NCBI RefSeq assembly: GCF_021130785.1
Contig: NW_025778927.1
Span: 62,001-126,000, forward strand
Reading direction: 5' to 3'
DNA from: Homalodisca vitripennis
Taxonomy: Eukaryota > Arthropoda > Insecta > Hemiptera > Cicadellidae
Length of the DNA stretch: 64,000 bases
Shown: positions 45,179-56,847 of the stretch, piece after piece
Numbering within the stretch: the first letter of the stretch is position 1
How the letters are laid out: each line of letters opens with the position of its first letter
Position numbers and translations under genes: made by a program
The notes under the pieces: model-generated
Told to the model about the DNA's origin: nothing
Seen by the model: only the letters and a program-made list of their open reading frames with translations
Databases searched by the model: none

Positions 45179-45222
45179 AACAGTGTCTTATTGATAATGA
45201 AATAGTGAAAAAAGTTGTTGAT
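45179..45222 (+). pseudogene. piggyBac-D fragment between PIF-C and pogo-D
   Basis: This short piece of the host element was left between two insertions. It is too short to read on its own and is assigned by position. Confidence 0.4.
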
Positions 45223-45572
45223 TAGGGGAGAGTGGGGCAAAACCGACCGACCCGGCAATTTTGTCTAGTTGGCACCACTGGCGGGCATGCGCACGCAGCA
45301 CTGTTGACGCAGCGACCATGACAGTCCGATGTAGCTTGGTCCCGTCGCGCTACGTACTTACGCTTTGATGCAGTGAATTTTATAAGTTTTGACGGATAAT
45401 TTTACCGATTTTGGTTAAGTTTTGTTCGCTCCTCGTCCACCAACAGAGTTGAGATCGAATTCGGTAAGTAACCGCTCTTGAATCACTGTGTTTTATCTTA
45501 AATTTTAACATAAATTGAAAGACCAACTGCTGATCTGTAGGATGTAGACGCCATTTTAGTATAATCGAGTAC

Positions 45573-45612
45573 CGCGGGGCAAAACCGACCGGGGTCGGTT
45601 ATGCCCCACGGT
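45573..45612. repeat. internal inverted-repeat pair of pogo-D, left
   Basis: CGGGGCAAAACCGACC is followed by GGTCGGTTATGCCCCAC. It lies about 348 bp inside the left end. Confidence 0.85.
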
Positions 45613-46156
45613 TTGTCTATTTTCTAAGTCTTATTTAACAAAGTTTAAAACCACTTTTTTATCATTTTACCTTGTAAAAAACCTACCTAAAATTAAATAG
45701 CAACAGTGTCTCATATAATTTAAAGCTATATATAATAGCCTTGTAAAAGGTAAACTTTTGTATTCTGCCTGAAACCTACGTAAATATTTGTAAGTTTTTT
45801 ATCATTAACAATAATATTTGAACTCTTGGTTCGCCCATATATTACGTAACCTAAGCTATTTTATTCACTCAAAGGCTTACTTCTATTTAGAAGTATTTTT
45901 ACTTTAAAATAAATAAGATTAGGCCCTTAACATATAGGTTTTGATTGGGGCGCACAAATTAGTAAAAAATACCATTAAAAAAGCCCTATATTGTATCACG
46001 TACATATGCTTAAGCCTTTTTTTTCTAACGTAACGCTTTATAACGTAAGCACATTCCCTTCACCTCTTGGAACGTTACGTAATATGTGGACGGCTCCATA
46101 TTCAACCAACTGCACCGTTTCTGAATCAAACAATAGTGTTTTTTTTTTTTCCAGAA

Positions 46157-48509
46157 ATGGTACGCAACTACAAAAGAAAAACCGACAGACAGAGCTGGTC
46201 TTTCGAAGGTATGACAGAGGCAATTGAAGCTGTTCTTGACGGAAGAATGGGCTACACAACAGCATCTGCGACATTCAACGTTCCACGTACAACTTTGATT
46301 GACAGAGTAAAGAAGGCTCGGCAAAATCAATCAACAGCTGAAGTAGCAGCTTGCAAAAGGTTAGGGCGGTACTTGACTGTTTTTTCTCCGGATCAAGAAA
46401 CTGAACTGGTAGAGCACATCTTACGTTTGGAAGGAAGATTGTTTGGCCTAACGATTAGAGACCTTCGGTCATTAGCATTTGAGCTTGCAGAGCAAAACCA
46501 AATTAGACATTCTTTCAACCAAGAAAAACAAATGGCCGGAAAAGACTGGTATTATGGGTTCATACGCAGACACCAAGAATTGTCACTTAGATCACCTGAA
46601 ACCACGTCCTTGGCTCGCGCTAAAGGATTTAACAAGTTTGCAGTTGGAAGATTCTTCGATCTACTTGAATTAATTTACAAAGAGTTCAACATTCAGCCAA
46701 GTGACATATACAACGTGGATGAAACGGGAATACTGACAGTGGCCAACAAACCTTCAAAGATGTTGGCACTTCGTGGGAAAAAGCAAGTCGGTAGTCTATC
46801 ATCGGCTGAACGTGGAGTACTTGTGATAGCTGAAACGTGTATAAGTGCATCAGGAGTGTATATGCCACTCATGTTCGTCTTCCCAAGGGAAAAGGAAAAT
46901 CCATTGTTGATTGATGAAGCTCCTCCGGGATCATTTGCATGCTACTACGAGACAGGATGGATAACCAAACAATCTTTTGTTGTATGGTTTACAAGGTTTG
47001 TAGTTTTCAAATCCTAGACCTGACAAACCAGTCCTTCTATTGCTAGATGGACATGAATCACATGCAAAGAGCCTAGAACTAATTCAGCTGGCGCGGGAAC
47101 ACAACGTGATACTGTTGTGCTTTCCACCACACACACAACACACCGACTCCAAACCCTAGATGTAACTTGTATGGCCCCAATAAGTACATATTACGAACAG
47201 GAGGTCAGAAAGTGGCTATTAGCTCACCCTGGAAGAAGCGTGACTATATATCAGATTGGCCAGCTAATGAGCAGAGCATTTCCTCGAGCAGCTATAATGC
47301 AAACGGCTATCAACGGTTTCTTGAACACTGGAATATATCCTTTTAATAGAGACATTTTCCCAGACCATTTATTTGCTCCATCAGAAACGACTGAGCGGGA
47401 AGCTCCAGTGCTGCAGCTGACCTCCTCAGCCTCACCAGCACTGCCATCAACCTCCTCGGCCTCACCAGCACTGCCATCAACCTCCTCTGCTCCAGGCGCA
47501 GCACTGACCTCATCTGCTCCAGACGTAGCACTGCAGCTGACCTCCTCGGCCACGCCAGCACTGCCATCAACCTCCTCTGCTCCAGGCGCAGCACTGACCT
47601 CATCTGCTCCAGACGTAGCACTGCAGCTGACCTCCTCGGCCACGCCAGCACTGCCATCAACCTCCTCGGCCACGCCAGCACTGCCATCAACCTCCTCTGC
47701 TCCAGGCGAAGCACTGACCTCATCTGCTCCAGAGGTAGCACTGCAGCTGACCTCCTCGGCCTCACCAGCACTGCCATCAACCTCTTCTCCAGGTTTAGCA
47801 CTGCAGCTGACCTCTCTACTCCACCAAAATTGTCATCAACTTCCTCAGTTCCATAAGTCCTACCATCAACCTCCTTCATACCTCAACTATCCCAGCCCTG
47901 AACGTCCTCAGGTCCACCAGTAAAACAGCATTTAAAATTTCACCTACGGCGTTAATGCCTGTCCCGCAAGAAGCAGTAAGGCAAAAAAAAAAAAAAAAAT
48001 AGGTAGAAAGCAAGGAAAAACGGCTATTCTAACATCATCGCCTTATAAAGCAGAGTTAGAGGCCGCTGTTGCAAAAAAGCAATTGGAAGAAAAAATAAAA
48101 AAAGAGATGCAAAAGCAAAAGAACAGAATGGAAAAGAAAACAACGGAAAACAAGTAAAGCAAAAGTCAAAACAATTAAAGAGAAAGCTATCTTATCCTTT
48201 CGATGACAGTGAGAACAATTTAGAAAACAATCCCAAGAAATCCCAACCCTCTACCACTAAAACTCCTACTCAAACAAAATCCTTGATTCTAAAAATAAAA
48301 AGAAAACAACTGATGAAGTCTCCGATTCGAGCTCAGACGAAGAAGAGGCAGAAGAGGCGTGCATATTCTGTAACGAACTATATTGCCACTCAAAAGCCAA
48401 CGAAGGTTGGATCCAGTGCAGAAGCTGCAGAAGATGGGCTCATGAAACATGTACAAAATGCGAAGAGATGGACGATGACTTTGAATGTGATTTGTGTGCA
48501 TACTTTTAA
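46157..48509 (+). pseudogene. pogo-D transposase with PHD-like finger, several frame breaks
   Basis: The Met at 46157 follows an acceptor (TTTCCAG). The first frame to 47017 holds both HTH parts (TASATFNVPRTTLIDRVKKA, AGKDWYYGFIRRHQELSLRS) and YNVDETGILTV (first Asp). A shift in a T run near 46998 leads to LLLLDGHESHAKSLELIQLA (second Asp). Another in a CA run near 47130 leads to RLQTLDVTCMAPISTYYEQE (third Asp). The frame then continues to 47923 through a Ser/Pro/Ala-rich minisatellite. The tail keeps KISPTALMPVP, a 17-A run at 47982-47999, GKTAILTSSPYK and the finger CIFCNELY, WIQCRSCRRWAHETC, CDLC to the stop at 48507-48509. Confidence 0.85.
47411..47815 (+). repeat. coding minisatellite in pogo-D
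   Basis: Nested tandem repeats. A 30-base unit encodes a phrase like SSASPALPST, and a larger unit of about 111-114 bases alternates it with APGAALTSSAPDVALQLT. At least three large units are nearly identical, indicating recent expansion by slippage or unequal exchange. Confidence 0.88.
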
Positions 48510-48590
48510 CATTATCTTTTATTTGACAACATTTGTAGTCTTCATACAAACTGTTAATAAAATAATTTTCGCATTTAAATAACATGTGAG

Positions 48591-48626
48591 TCGGTTTTAC
48601 CCCACCGGTGGGGCAAAACTGTCACT
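48591..48626. repeat. internal inverted-repeat pair of pogo-D, right
   Basis: GTCGGTTTTACCCCAC is followed by GGTGGGGCAAAACTG. It lies 186-221 bp inside the right end. Confidence 0.85.
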
Positions 48627-48814
48627 TTGCAAGCTTTGACAAAAAAAAATCATAAAATAAAAATACGAGAAGATATAATAAAAAACCCTTCAGCTTTTGT
48701 TAACTAACAAACATAGTTTTCATATTCATGTTTATCGTTTCAAAATGTGTTACAGATTTTTTATATTTTTTATGATCAAAGCTTTTGAGGTCGGTTTTGC
48801 CCCACTCTCCCCTA

Positions 48815-48869
48815 CACCAACATTTACATAATGAAAATTCAACCTGTTTGACAGAGAAAGGGATGCTAG
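48815..48869 (+). pseudogene. piggyBac-D fragment between pogo-D and the hAT
   Basis: One frame reads KFNLFDRERDA into the hAT target duplication and continues at 56848 as RPTDSREIRALIGIIYLAG, the conserved piggyBac block. The join shows that this piece and 56848-58257 are one gene. Stops occur just upstream. Confidence 0.65.
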
Positions 48870-49678
48870 CAAGGGCGGATCCAGAGGGGGGGCGCGAGGG
48901 GCGCGCGCCCCCCCCCTCGGTAGTCACAAATTCAAATTTTTGTTTGTTTATAAAAGATTTAAGCTTAAAGTAATACTATATTGTTCGTTAGTAAAGGGTG
49001 CTTTCATCGGCCACACTATTCGTAATTGGTACTGTCGGTGTTTCAAACATACATTTTGTACTTAAGATTGTAGATTTAATTCGTGTATGAGTAGAGGGGA
49101 GGTGGTAACAGTGCGTATGATCACCGGAAGGGGTGGGGGAGCGGTGCGTGCGCATGAGTCGTCCTAGTCCGCCCGCCCCAACGATAGGCCTACACCACAC
49201 CGCCTACTACGGCCACTCAGTTGATTCAGTGCGTACGTTCGTGAATATCGTGAAGTACCCGTTCGCTTGTGTTTACAGTGTCGCTAGAAAGTTTAGGGAC
49301 ACCTGTCTGAAAGAGAAATGTTACAGTTGGCCCTAAACTAACTAATTTCTCAATGCTATTGATTGTTGGCTGTTTTAAGGACATCAATTCAAGTTTTTAT
49401 TCAAAATTTCAATATTTTATCTCCAAAAATGTGGAAGAAGCATGCATTAATGTATTTTAAGGAACTGCCAAAAAAACCTTGTTTTTTAGATATTTTATTT
49501 TTATAACTTCTTAACGGCTTGCCATATTGTAATGAAACTTGCACAGTACTTTTATTATAATATGATGATCATTTAAAAAAATATGTCATGTTACAAATAA
49601 ATTTTGTACTCAACTGGTCAGGGTACAAATAAAATTTTATTTTCGAACATTTTATAACAAAAAATGTGAGTTTTAATT

Positions 49679-52633
49679 GAGTCGACCAATTCCAAAAACT
49701 CACTAACTCCAAAATTTTTGAAATTGAGGTTTTTATAGTATTTGGCAGTATTTGGGGAGTTTTATAAGGTAGCAAAAGATCTTGTTCCAAAACTCTCTAA
49801 TTCTTATGGAAATATCAATGTAAAAAACTGCAACTGCAACAAAACTCTCTAAATCCAATCCCTTTACTGAAATAAAACTCGCTAATTCATCTTCCTCCAT
49901 TACTGTTTCAAAACTCTCTAACTCCAGGCTTCAACTAGCACACTTCAAGGCAGTACTGCAACAAAACTGACTAATTCCTAATCATATGATAGTCATTGGC
50001 AACATATTCTTCAAACAGAAAGTGGGCAGTTCCTTCAAAATAGTTATTATTTTGTGTTTATATATTGGCTACACTGTACAGCAGTGCATCTTGGGAAATT
50101 GTTTGTTTACTTCATTAGTTATTTCTGTTTTGTACAATATGGCTGATCCAGAGGTAACCTTATTACAAAGCGGTAATGTTGAACCAATGCCTGACAATTC
50201 CACGAGAAAGAGAAAAAAGAAGAGTAGATAACTGGAAGAAAACCAAGGACAAAAAGAAGAGGTAAGCTAAACTATATTTATTACAGGACAACATAATTAA
50301 ATTTGTATGTTTATCCAATGATGACATAACCTAAAACCCTTTAACTGTACACTAACATTTTCACAGCATTGATTGTTTTTATGATATCGGCTTGTATTTT
50401 ATTTCTGTTTTAAATACTGGTTATTTAATTAGCTTACGGAATATGATTTGTTTCAGACACTCCGCTCAAGGATTCCCAAATATTCCAACTTGTGGACATC
50501 GTGAAAGAGCTAACGGATCCAAGCACTGTTATGACTGTTCCCGTCTTAATATGCAGGACATAAGACGTTTTCATCAGGGGTTCTACAAATCTTGCAATAA
50601 AATTGACCAAGATCAATTTATACTGAGGTACGCCAAAGGAAAAGTTCCAAAAAGACATCGGCTTCAAGGTCCTCATTCTTCTGAAATAGGTATGGCTATT
50701 GAATATTTCATACCATCATACCGCAATGAAGGAGGAAGTGAATTGGTAAAAGTTTGCCAAAAGGCTTTTTTAGATATTTTAAATATTTCAAAATTTAGAG
50801 TACAAAGATTGTGCCGTCTTGTGTTTCAAACTGGCGAATCGCCAAAAGAACTTCGAGGTGGAGACCATCGTTCTAAAAAGTCTGAGGAAAAACTATCCAA
50901 AGTAAAAACCTTTATTGAGGCTCTACAACCTGTAGAGTCACATTATTGCCGAGGGAAATCCAGACGGCAGTACCTAGCAAGTCATTTAAGTATCTCTAGT
51001 CTGTGGAAATCGTACAACAACACTACTGAAAATGAGTTTAAAGTCAAGTATGAGTACTTTAGGAAAATATTTGTAGAGAATTATAATGTAGGGTTTGGGT
51101 CACCAGCAACAGACCAGTGTTCTCAATGTCTTAAGCTGAAAGAGAAGATTCTATCTGTGGTAGATTTTGAAGAAAAGGGGAAACTGAAAATAGAATTACA
51201 AGTTCACAAAAAAAAGAGGTAAGATGTTTTTTGAGCTATTGCAATCTGAAGAGGCTGGGACAATCACGTTTTCATTCGACTGCCAAAAAAATCTAATTTT
51301 TCCTAAGTTGACTGATCAAGCTGCTTATTTCTTACGACAGTTTTATGTATATAATTTTACAATGTGTCTCGGTTCTTCTCTGTCAAAGCAGACAGTTGAA
51401 AACACTTTCATTTATGCTTGGACTGAAATGGAAGGTGCGAAAGGTTCAAGCGAAATAGCTTCTTGTGTTCGCCATCGATTATCAGAAACAGTCTATCCAG
51501 AAAATGTACATACAATTAGATTGTTTGCAGATGGTGCTGGAGGACAAAATAAAAATACCATTCTTATTACAGCTTTACTAAACTGGTTATTGACTAAAGC
51601 ACCTCAGCACATTAAGACAATTGTAATTCACTATCCGGTTCCAGGACATTCTTACATCCCACCCGATAGAGTTTTTGGGGTAATAGAGAGAAAAGTCAGA
51701 AAAGTTGAAAGCATCACCCATCCAAACACATACTTTGACATTTTTAGAGAAAGTGGAACGGTCAATAGATTAGGTTTGGACTTTGATGTTGAAAACTGGA
51801 TGGAAGTATGCAGATCAACAGTAAAGAAGCCAGGTCAATGGCACACAAGTTTTCCACTTGTAAACGATTCATATTAACAAGAGGCAAAAAAGGAAATGGA
51901 TTAGTAAGGGGTGAAGTAGCCTATAAAAACGATATAGGAGCGTCCAGAGGAATAGCCAAAAAGGCTGTAGTCTGAGAAACATAAACCCCCAGATGAAACC
52001 AAATTCTGTTCAGGTTAATCCTGCTAAAGTTAAGGATGTAAAAACACTACTACGAAAACATTATGGGGAACAATGGGATCAACTGGAGTTTCTTAGGTAC
52101 TACGCTGATCTATTTACTACCAATGATGGGGAAAACCAGGAACTTAATCAAGATGATCCTAATGAACATGAAGATCCAATGGAGAATGAAGTTTTAATCT
52201 TAGAGGGCAACTTTGCATTGTAAAAAATGAATTTAAAACAACAAAATGTATTTAAGTTTAATTGCATACAAAATTGTTTAATTTAAATACATATTTTTTC
52301 ATTATTACAAGTTTTATAATATTTACCCAACCTTGTTGCCCTAAAACACAATGTTGCAACAAAACTACCTAAATCAAAACCGTACTGCAACAAAACTGTC
52401 TAATACCAATCTCCATTTCCAAAACTCTCTAACTCCAATATTTAACTGTTGTTTTCTAGTTCAACAAAAGAAATACATTTAATTTCTTACTGTTTAACCA
52501 ATTAGTAGTAGGATTTATTATTCATAACAATAAAATAATTACTTTGAGTGTTATACTTTAACCACTATAGTTTTTTGCTCATCCTGTAAAATTTAGGAAA
52601 GTGGAGTTAGTGAGTTTTGGAATTGGTCGACTC
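49679..52633 (+). mobile_element. Sola-B, Sola-like element with 4-bp AATT target duplication
   Basis: AATT occurs at 49675-49678 and 52634-52637. The inverted ends begin GAGTCGACCAATTCCAAAA and match for about 32 bases. Words like AAAACTCACTAACTCCA recur at least six times near the left end and four near the right. Ends starting GAG and finishing CTC are shared with Sola-A. Confidence 0.9.
50139..52223 (+). pseudogene. Sola-B transposase, few frame breaks
   Basis: Exon 1 starts at 50139 (MADPEVTLLQSGNVEP). A shift near 50215 leads to the basic end VDNWKKTKDKKKR and a GTAAGC donor near 50262. Exon 2 from about 50457 encodes HSAQGFPNIPTCGHRERANG, LNMQDIRRFHQGFYKSCNKI, SRRQYLASHLSISSLWKSY and FGSPATDQCSQCLKLKEKI. 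A 1-base shift in an A run near 51212 continues as TITFSFDCQKNLIFPK (first Asp), IRLFADGAGGQNKNTILI (second Asp) and PGHSYIPPDRVFG. Two more shifts (near 51870 and 51970) lead to VKDVKTLLRKHYGEQW and an acidic end at 52223. All motifs are kept. It may have been active recently. Confidence 0.85.
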
Positions 52634-52818
52634 AATTTCGCTTCTACAAGTAGACGCCTTCATTTACAGACATGCGGTCTGCACGTCATTGTTCCTCTGG
52701 CGGTTGTTTTGTGAAACAAGCCTGCGCGCGCATTCCACACTGCCATTGTGACAGTTGTACTGCAATCTTCTTTGTGATTTGTTTATTTCGCTGTTTTGTG
52801 AAAGTTAAAGCTGTGATT

Positions 52819-53827
52819 ATGGGCCGCTCATCTGTGTCCGAGGACATTAAATGGCAAGTTATCGGTATGTATAAAACCGGTAGTTCATACCGAACAATTG
52901 CATCCAAGTTACATGTGTCTAAAACATGTGTTGAAAATACAGTGCGACGTTTTTAACCTAGCCGGTACCGTGATTGATGCCCCGCGGAGTGGTAGGCCAC
53001 GTAAAACCACGCCTCGGCAGGATCGTAAGCTACTCGTGATGAGCAAAAAGGACCGAAATGCAAGTGCACCTGATTTACTAAGCAGCATGAAACAAGATGA
53101 TGATCGTTACAATGTGAGTGTAGCAACTGTGAGTTCCAGACTTAGAGATGCAGGTATGAAATCATTTTACGCTATCCGCAAACCTTTGTTAAATGACAAG
53201 GCCAAAAAGACACGCCAAGTTTGGTGCAAGGCTCGATTAGGGTGGACAAAAGAAGCTTGGCGGCGTGTTTTGTTTTCTGATGAAAGCAGTTTTGAACTAT
53301 TTCCAAGGCGCAGAGTTAGGGTACGACGTACCAATACTGAAAAATTTCTACCAGCATGTGTAGCGCCTGCAGTTCAGGCCGGTGGCGAAGCAGTAATGAT
53401 ATGGGGTTGCATTTCAAGTGAGGGTCCTGGGGAGCTTCAGTTCGTTGAAGGCACAATGAACAGTATTAAATATTGTCAAACTCTAGAAGAATTCATGTTA
53501 CCATCTGCCAATAAATTGCTTGGTGAAAATTACATCTTTCAACAAGACAATGCACCGTGCCACAAATCAAGACACACACAAGAATGGTTCAGTAATCATG
53601 ATGTTGAGGTTCTGAAGTGGCCACCACGAAGCCCGGATCTTAATCCGATAGAAAATTTATGGAATACCATGGCCAGTCGTCTAGCGAAGAACAAAGCTGA
53701 ACTGAAGTTCATGTTGGCACAGATATGGCGGAGTATCAAGAAGGAAGACTGTCTGACACTCATTGATTCGATGCCAAAACGGATCAAAGAATGTTATAAA
53801 GCTAATGGAGGACCTATTGATTACTGA
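52819..53827 (+). pseudogene. Tc1-like transposase (D,D34E), one frame break
   Basis: The Met at 52819 (MGRSSVSEDIKWQVIGMYKT) opens a paired-like HTH with SYRTIASKLHVSKTCVENTV. A 1-base shift near 52950 leads to the main frame with the GRPRKTT linker, RVLFSDESSFELFPRRRVRV (first Asp), IFQQDNAPCHKSRHTQEWF (second Asp) and RSPDLNPIENLWNTM (Glu). The spacing from Asp to Glu is 34 residues, the Tc1 signature. The end at IDY and the total of about 335 residues are normal. Confidence 0.9.
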
Positions 53828-53989
53828 TTTGTATGTATTCATGTCCATTTTACTATTTTGTATAATTTAAATATTTGTTTCCATTAAAAACAAACTTTTG
53901 TCAGAAATTTGTGTTTTTTTTAAGCCTGTCCCTAAACTTTTTAGCGACACTGTAATAGCTTTTTGAGTGTTAACAGATTTTTGTGCAAT

Positions 53990-56610
53990 ATGGATCGTTA
54001 TCTTGTTAAAAGACCAAAGTTAGACAGTGAAGTTCCTTCTTCAAATGTTGAGGTTTCCACCCAGCATGAGGTTACAGACGTGCCGCTGCCACCACAATCG
54101 GCGCCATCATCCTCCAATTCACAAGTTAGTATCTCCGAAAACATGTGCTCTTTCGACATCGGGTCTCACATTAACAACATCTCTAAGATGAGTGACCATA
54201 CTAAGTATAGTATTTTTACTAATCATTGGAAGCCTAAAAAGGACTTTAAGTTTCCTACATCCTCTCATGTAAAACGAGGACGGGAAGAACAAAGAAAAGC
54301 TAATATTGGCCATTTTGAAAAGTATCCATGGTTAGTTTTTTCAGAAGCTAAGCAAGGGCTATTTTGTAAATTTTGTGCAGTACTATGCCATCAAAAGTTA
54401 GTTGGAGGACAGCATACAGTTTCTTTAAAGAAATTAGTTACTGAACCTCTACAGAAATATGCTAAACTCTCAGGCAAGGACGGAGATTTAGAAAGTCACG
54501 CAGCGACACAATATCACAAAGATGCTGAAATTGACGCCAAACATTTTATATCTGTTTTTGAAAACCCTGAGGGAGAAATTCTTAATTTGTTAAACGAAAA
54601 TAGGAAGGCCCAAACCATGCAGAATCGTGCAAGGCTTGTGCCAATAATTAAAACTATTTTGTTGCATGGTAGGCAGAACATACCCCTTAGAGGTCATAGG
54701 GATGATGGCAGTTTGATTGAAGTTGGAGATGATCCAGTACAAAATGACGGCAATTTCAGGGCACTTTTGCGATTTAGAATAGATAGCGGGGATGTTCAGC
54801 TTGAAGATCATTTGAAGTCTGCAGGAGCAAACGCCACTTACAACAGCTAACTGCCTTATAAAATGTTGTTCTGATGAAATTTTGGAAGTGATAACTCAAC
54901 GAGTATCAGAAGCTAAATATTATAGCATAATATTTGACGAATCAACAGATGCGTCTCATACTTCTCAGCTAAGCCTTAGTTTACGTTACCTGTATAACAA
55001 TGCTATAAGAGAAGACTTTGTAGGTTTTGTTGATCTCCACGGTACGGGTACGAACTATTCTGATCAAGAAGTTGAACCTGTTATCACGGGGGAGGTTTTA
55101 GGACAGTCTGTGCTGAAATTCATGCAACAGCTTGGTTTGAACATGAATAACTGTGTAGGGATCGGTTGTGATGGATGCTCTGTCAATATGTCTGACATGC
55201 GAGGAGCAGTGACAGAAATTAAAAAAATTGCCATAAACAGCACCTTATGTGGCTGCAGTAATCATGCATTGAATTTGGCTATTTCAAAGTGCAATAAAGT
55301 CCAAAGCGTGAGAAATGCAGTAGGCACTGTAAAAGAGATTTCTAGATTTTTCACCTCCTCGGCCAAACGGAACTCTATTTTGAAAAAAGTACTGGGACAT
55401 CAAATGAGAGGATATTGTGAGACCCGTTGGGTAGAACGGCATGAATCAATTTTTGAGTTTACAGAAGACCTAACAAAAATAGCCGAGGCACTTAAAATTG
55501 TCTCAAAGTGGAATGATAGCTCAACAGCAAGCAAAGCAAATTGCTTATTGTGCTCTATCTCCACTTGCGAGTTTATAATAACTATGCATTGTCTTAGTGA
55601 TATAACGGATGCAACCTGTGTTCTTAGTAAATATCTTCAGTCAGAAACCATAGACTTGTGTTCAGCAAGAGACAAAGTAATGCACACAATAAAAGTACTT
55701 CAGAATAAAAGGCAAAATCCTGATCAATTCTTTTCTCTGATTTTCAATACTGCTGAAAAGACTATGGAGTCTATGGGCATAGAAGTTCGTATTCCAAGAA
55801 TTGTGGGACAGCAAGTAAATAGACCAAACTACCCCTCAACGTCCAGTGACAGTCGGGAATGTACAATACAACATTGGAAAAAATCCGCATACATAACAAT
55901 CCTGGATAACATTATTGCAGATATGACAGATAGATTTTCAAGCGATTCACTGGAGTGTTATATGCTGAACCTAACCGTTCCGACAAACTTGGACAAAATA
56001 GTGGATATGAAATCTAGTTTTGAGCCCATATGTATGAAGTATTGCAGTTTAGTGTCATTGAACAAAAACACGATGCTACTGAAACTTATGAACGAAGTAT
56101 GCTCCCTCAAGAACATTCCTAATTATAATGAATTTAAGACTATAACTAAAGCAATGAAATGTTTTGAAGCATTAAATGAAAACAGCTACCCTCTTCTAAG
56201 GGCTTTGGTACAAATTCTGCTTACTCTTCCAATTTCAATAGGTAAGTAATTTTTGTTTATACTATTTTTTCAAAATTATTTATTAGCAGATAATTTCTAA
56301 AACCAGTAAAACTAATAGTATTTTCTTAAATCGTGTGGTTGTTAGTAAAAAGTATTTTTTTCATTGGTATGAAACATTTGACCTTTTTTGCCAATCTGTT
56401 AGAACTTATTGTTTTTTTCCAACAGCAACGGCAGAACGATCTTTTTCAACTCTGAGAAAATTGAAGTCATGGATCAGAACAAGGATGGCAGAGGATAGGT
56501 TGACTGGACTCGCTCTGCTAAACGTGCACAGGGACATCGAAGTAAGCCCCGAAAAAGTCATTAACAGATTTGCAAGCCAAAAAAAAAGAAGACTCGATTT
56601 TGTACTTTAA
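53990..56610 (+). pseudogene. hAT transposase (TTF/ZMYM-like, with hATC domain), one frame break
   Basis: The Met at 53990 (MDRYLVKRPKLDSEVP) opens a protein with a TTF-type zinc finger region (NIGHFEKYPWLVFSEAKQGL, CKFCAVL). A DUF4371-like segment follows (LLHGRQNIPLRGHRDDGS, FRALLRFRIDSGD). A 1-base shift near 54840 leads to the RNase H-fold core with YYSIIFDESTDASHTSQLSL, CVGIGCDGCSVNMSDMRGA and GYCETRWVERHESIFEF. An intron at 56242-56425 (GTAAGT...CAACAG) joins PISI to ATAERSFSTLRKLKSWIR, the C-terminal dimerisation domain (hATC), ending at 56610. Related proteins are often called ZMYM1-like or DUF4371-containing. Apart from the shift it is complete. Confidence 0.87.
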
Positions 56611-56847
56611 AGATAAAATTTTGTATTTTTACAACTTTTGTCAGATTATATACAGTTTATTGGAAATATTACATTGTTTTCATTTATCACTTTAGCCCTT
56701 TTTTTCATTAGTATACAATAATAACATTATATGTCAAATTACAGAGCTTTGACTACCAACATGAATCATATGTGTAAAAAAATCTCCCAAAATCTCAGAC
56801 CGCCGCCCCCCCCTCACAAAAATCCTGGATCCGCCCTTGGATGCTAG

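Larger units (their letters stand above)
45225..48812 (+). mobile_element. pogo-D element
   Basis: TA occurs at 45223-45224 and 48813-48814. The inverted ends begin GGGGAGAGTGGGGCAAAACC and match for about 25 bases. The terminal word returns as an inverted pair at 45573-45612 and 48591-48626. The 3588 bp include a transposase with several frame breaks and a coding minisatellite. Confidence 0.95.
49276..53952 (+). mobile_element. Tc1-like element containing Sola-B
   Basis: TA occurs at 49274-49275 and 53953-53954. The inverted ends begin CAGTGTCGCTA followed by AAAGTTTAGGGACA. Its own length is about 1.72 kb. It lies in the 5' leader of the hAT transposase gene. Confidence 0.95.
48870..56839 (+). 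mobile_element. hAT element containing a Tc1 and Sola-B
   Basis: GATGCTAG (8 bp) occurs at 48862-48869 and 56840-56847, the hAT target duplication. The inverted ends begin CAAGGGCGGATCCAG. The element is about 3.3 kb without the nested Tc1. Its transposase starts just 36 bp after the right Tc1 boundary. Confidence 0.95.

Noticed and set aside
47251..47879. Minus-strand frames of 140-178 residues over the pogo-D minisatellite
   Set aside because: Repeat units in multiples of three keep several frames open. The plus-strand frame alone continues the transposase.
49133..49336. Short plus-strand frame in the hAT left arm
   Set aside because: It crosses the Tc1 boundary at 49276 and has no motif. 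The hAT gene clearly starts at 53990.
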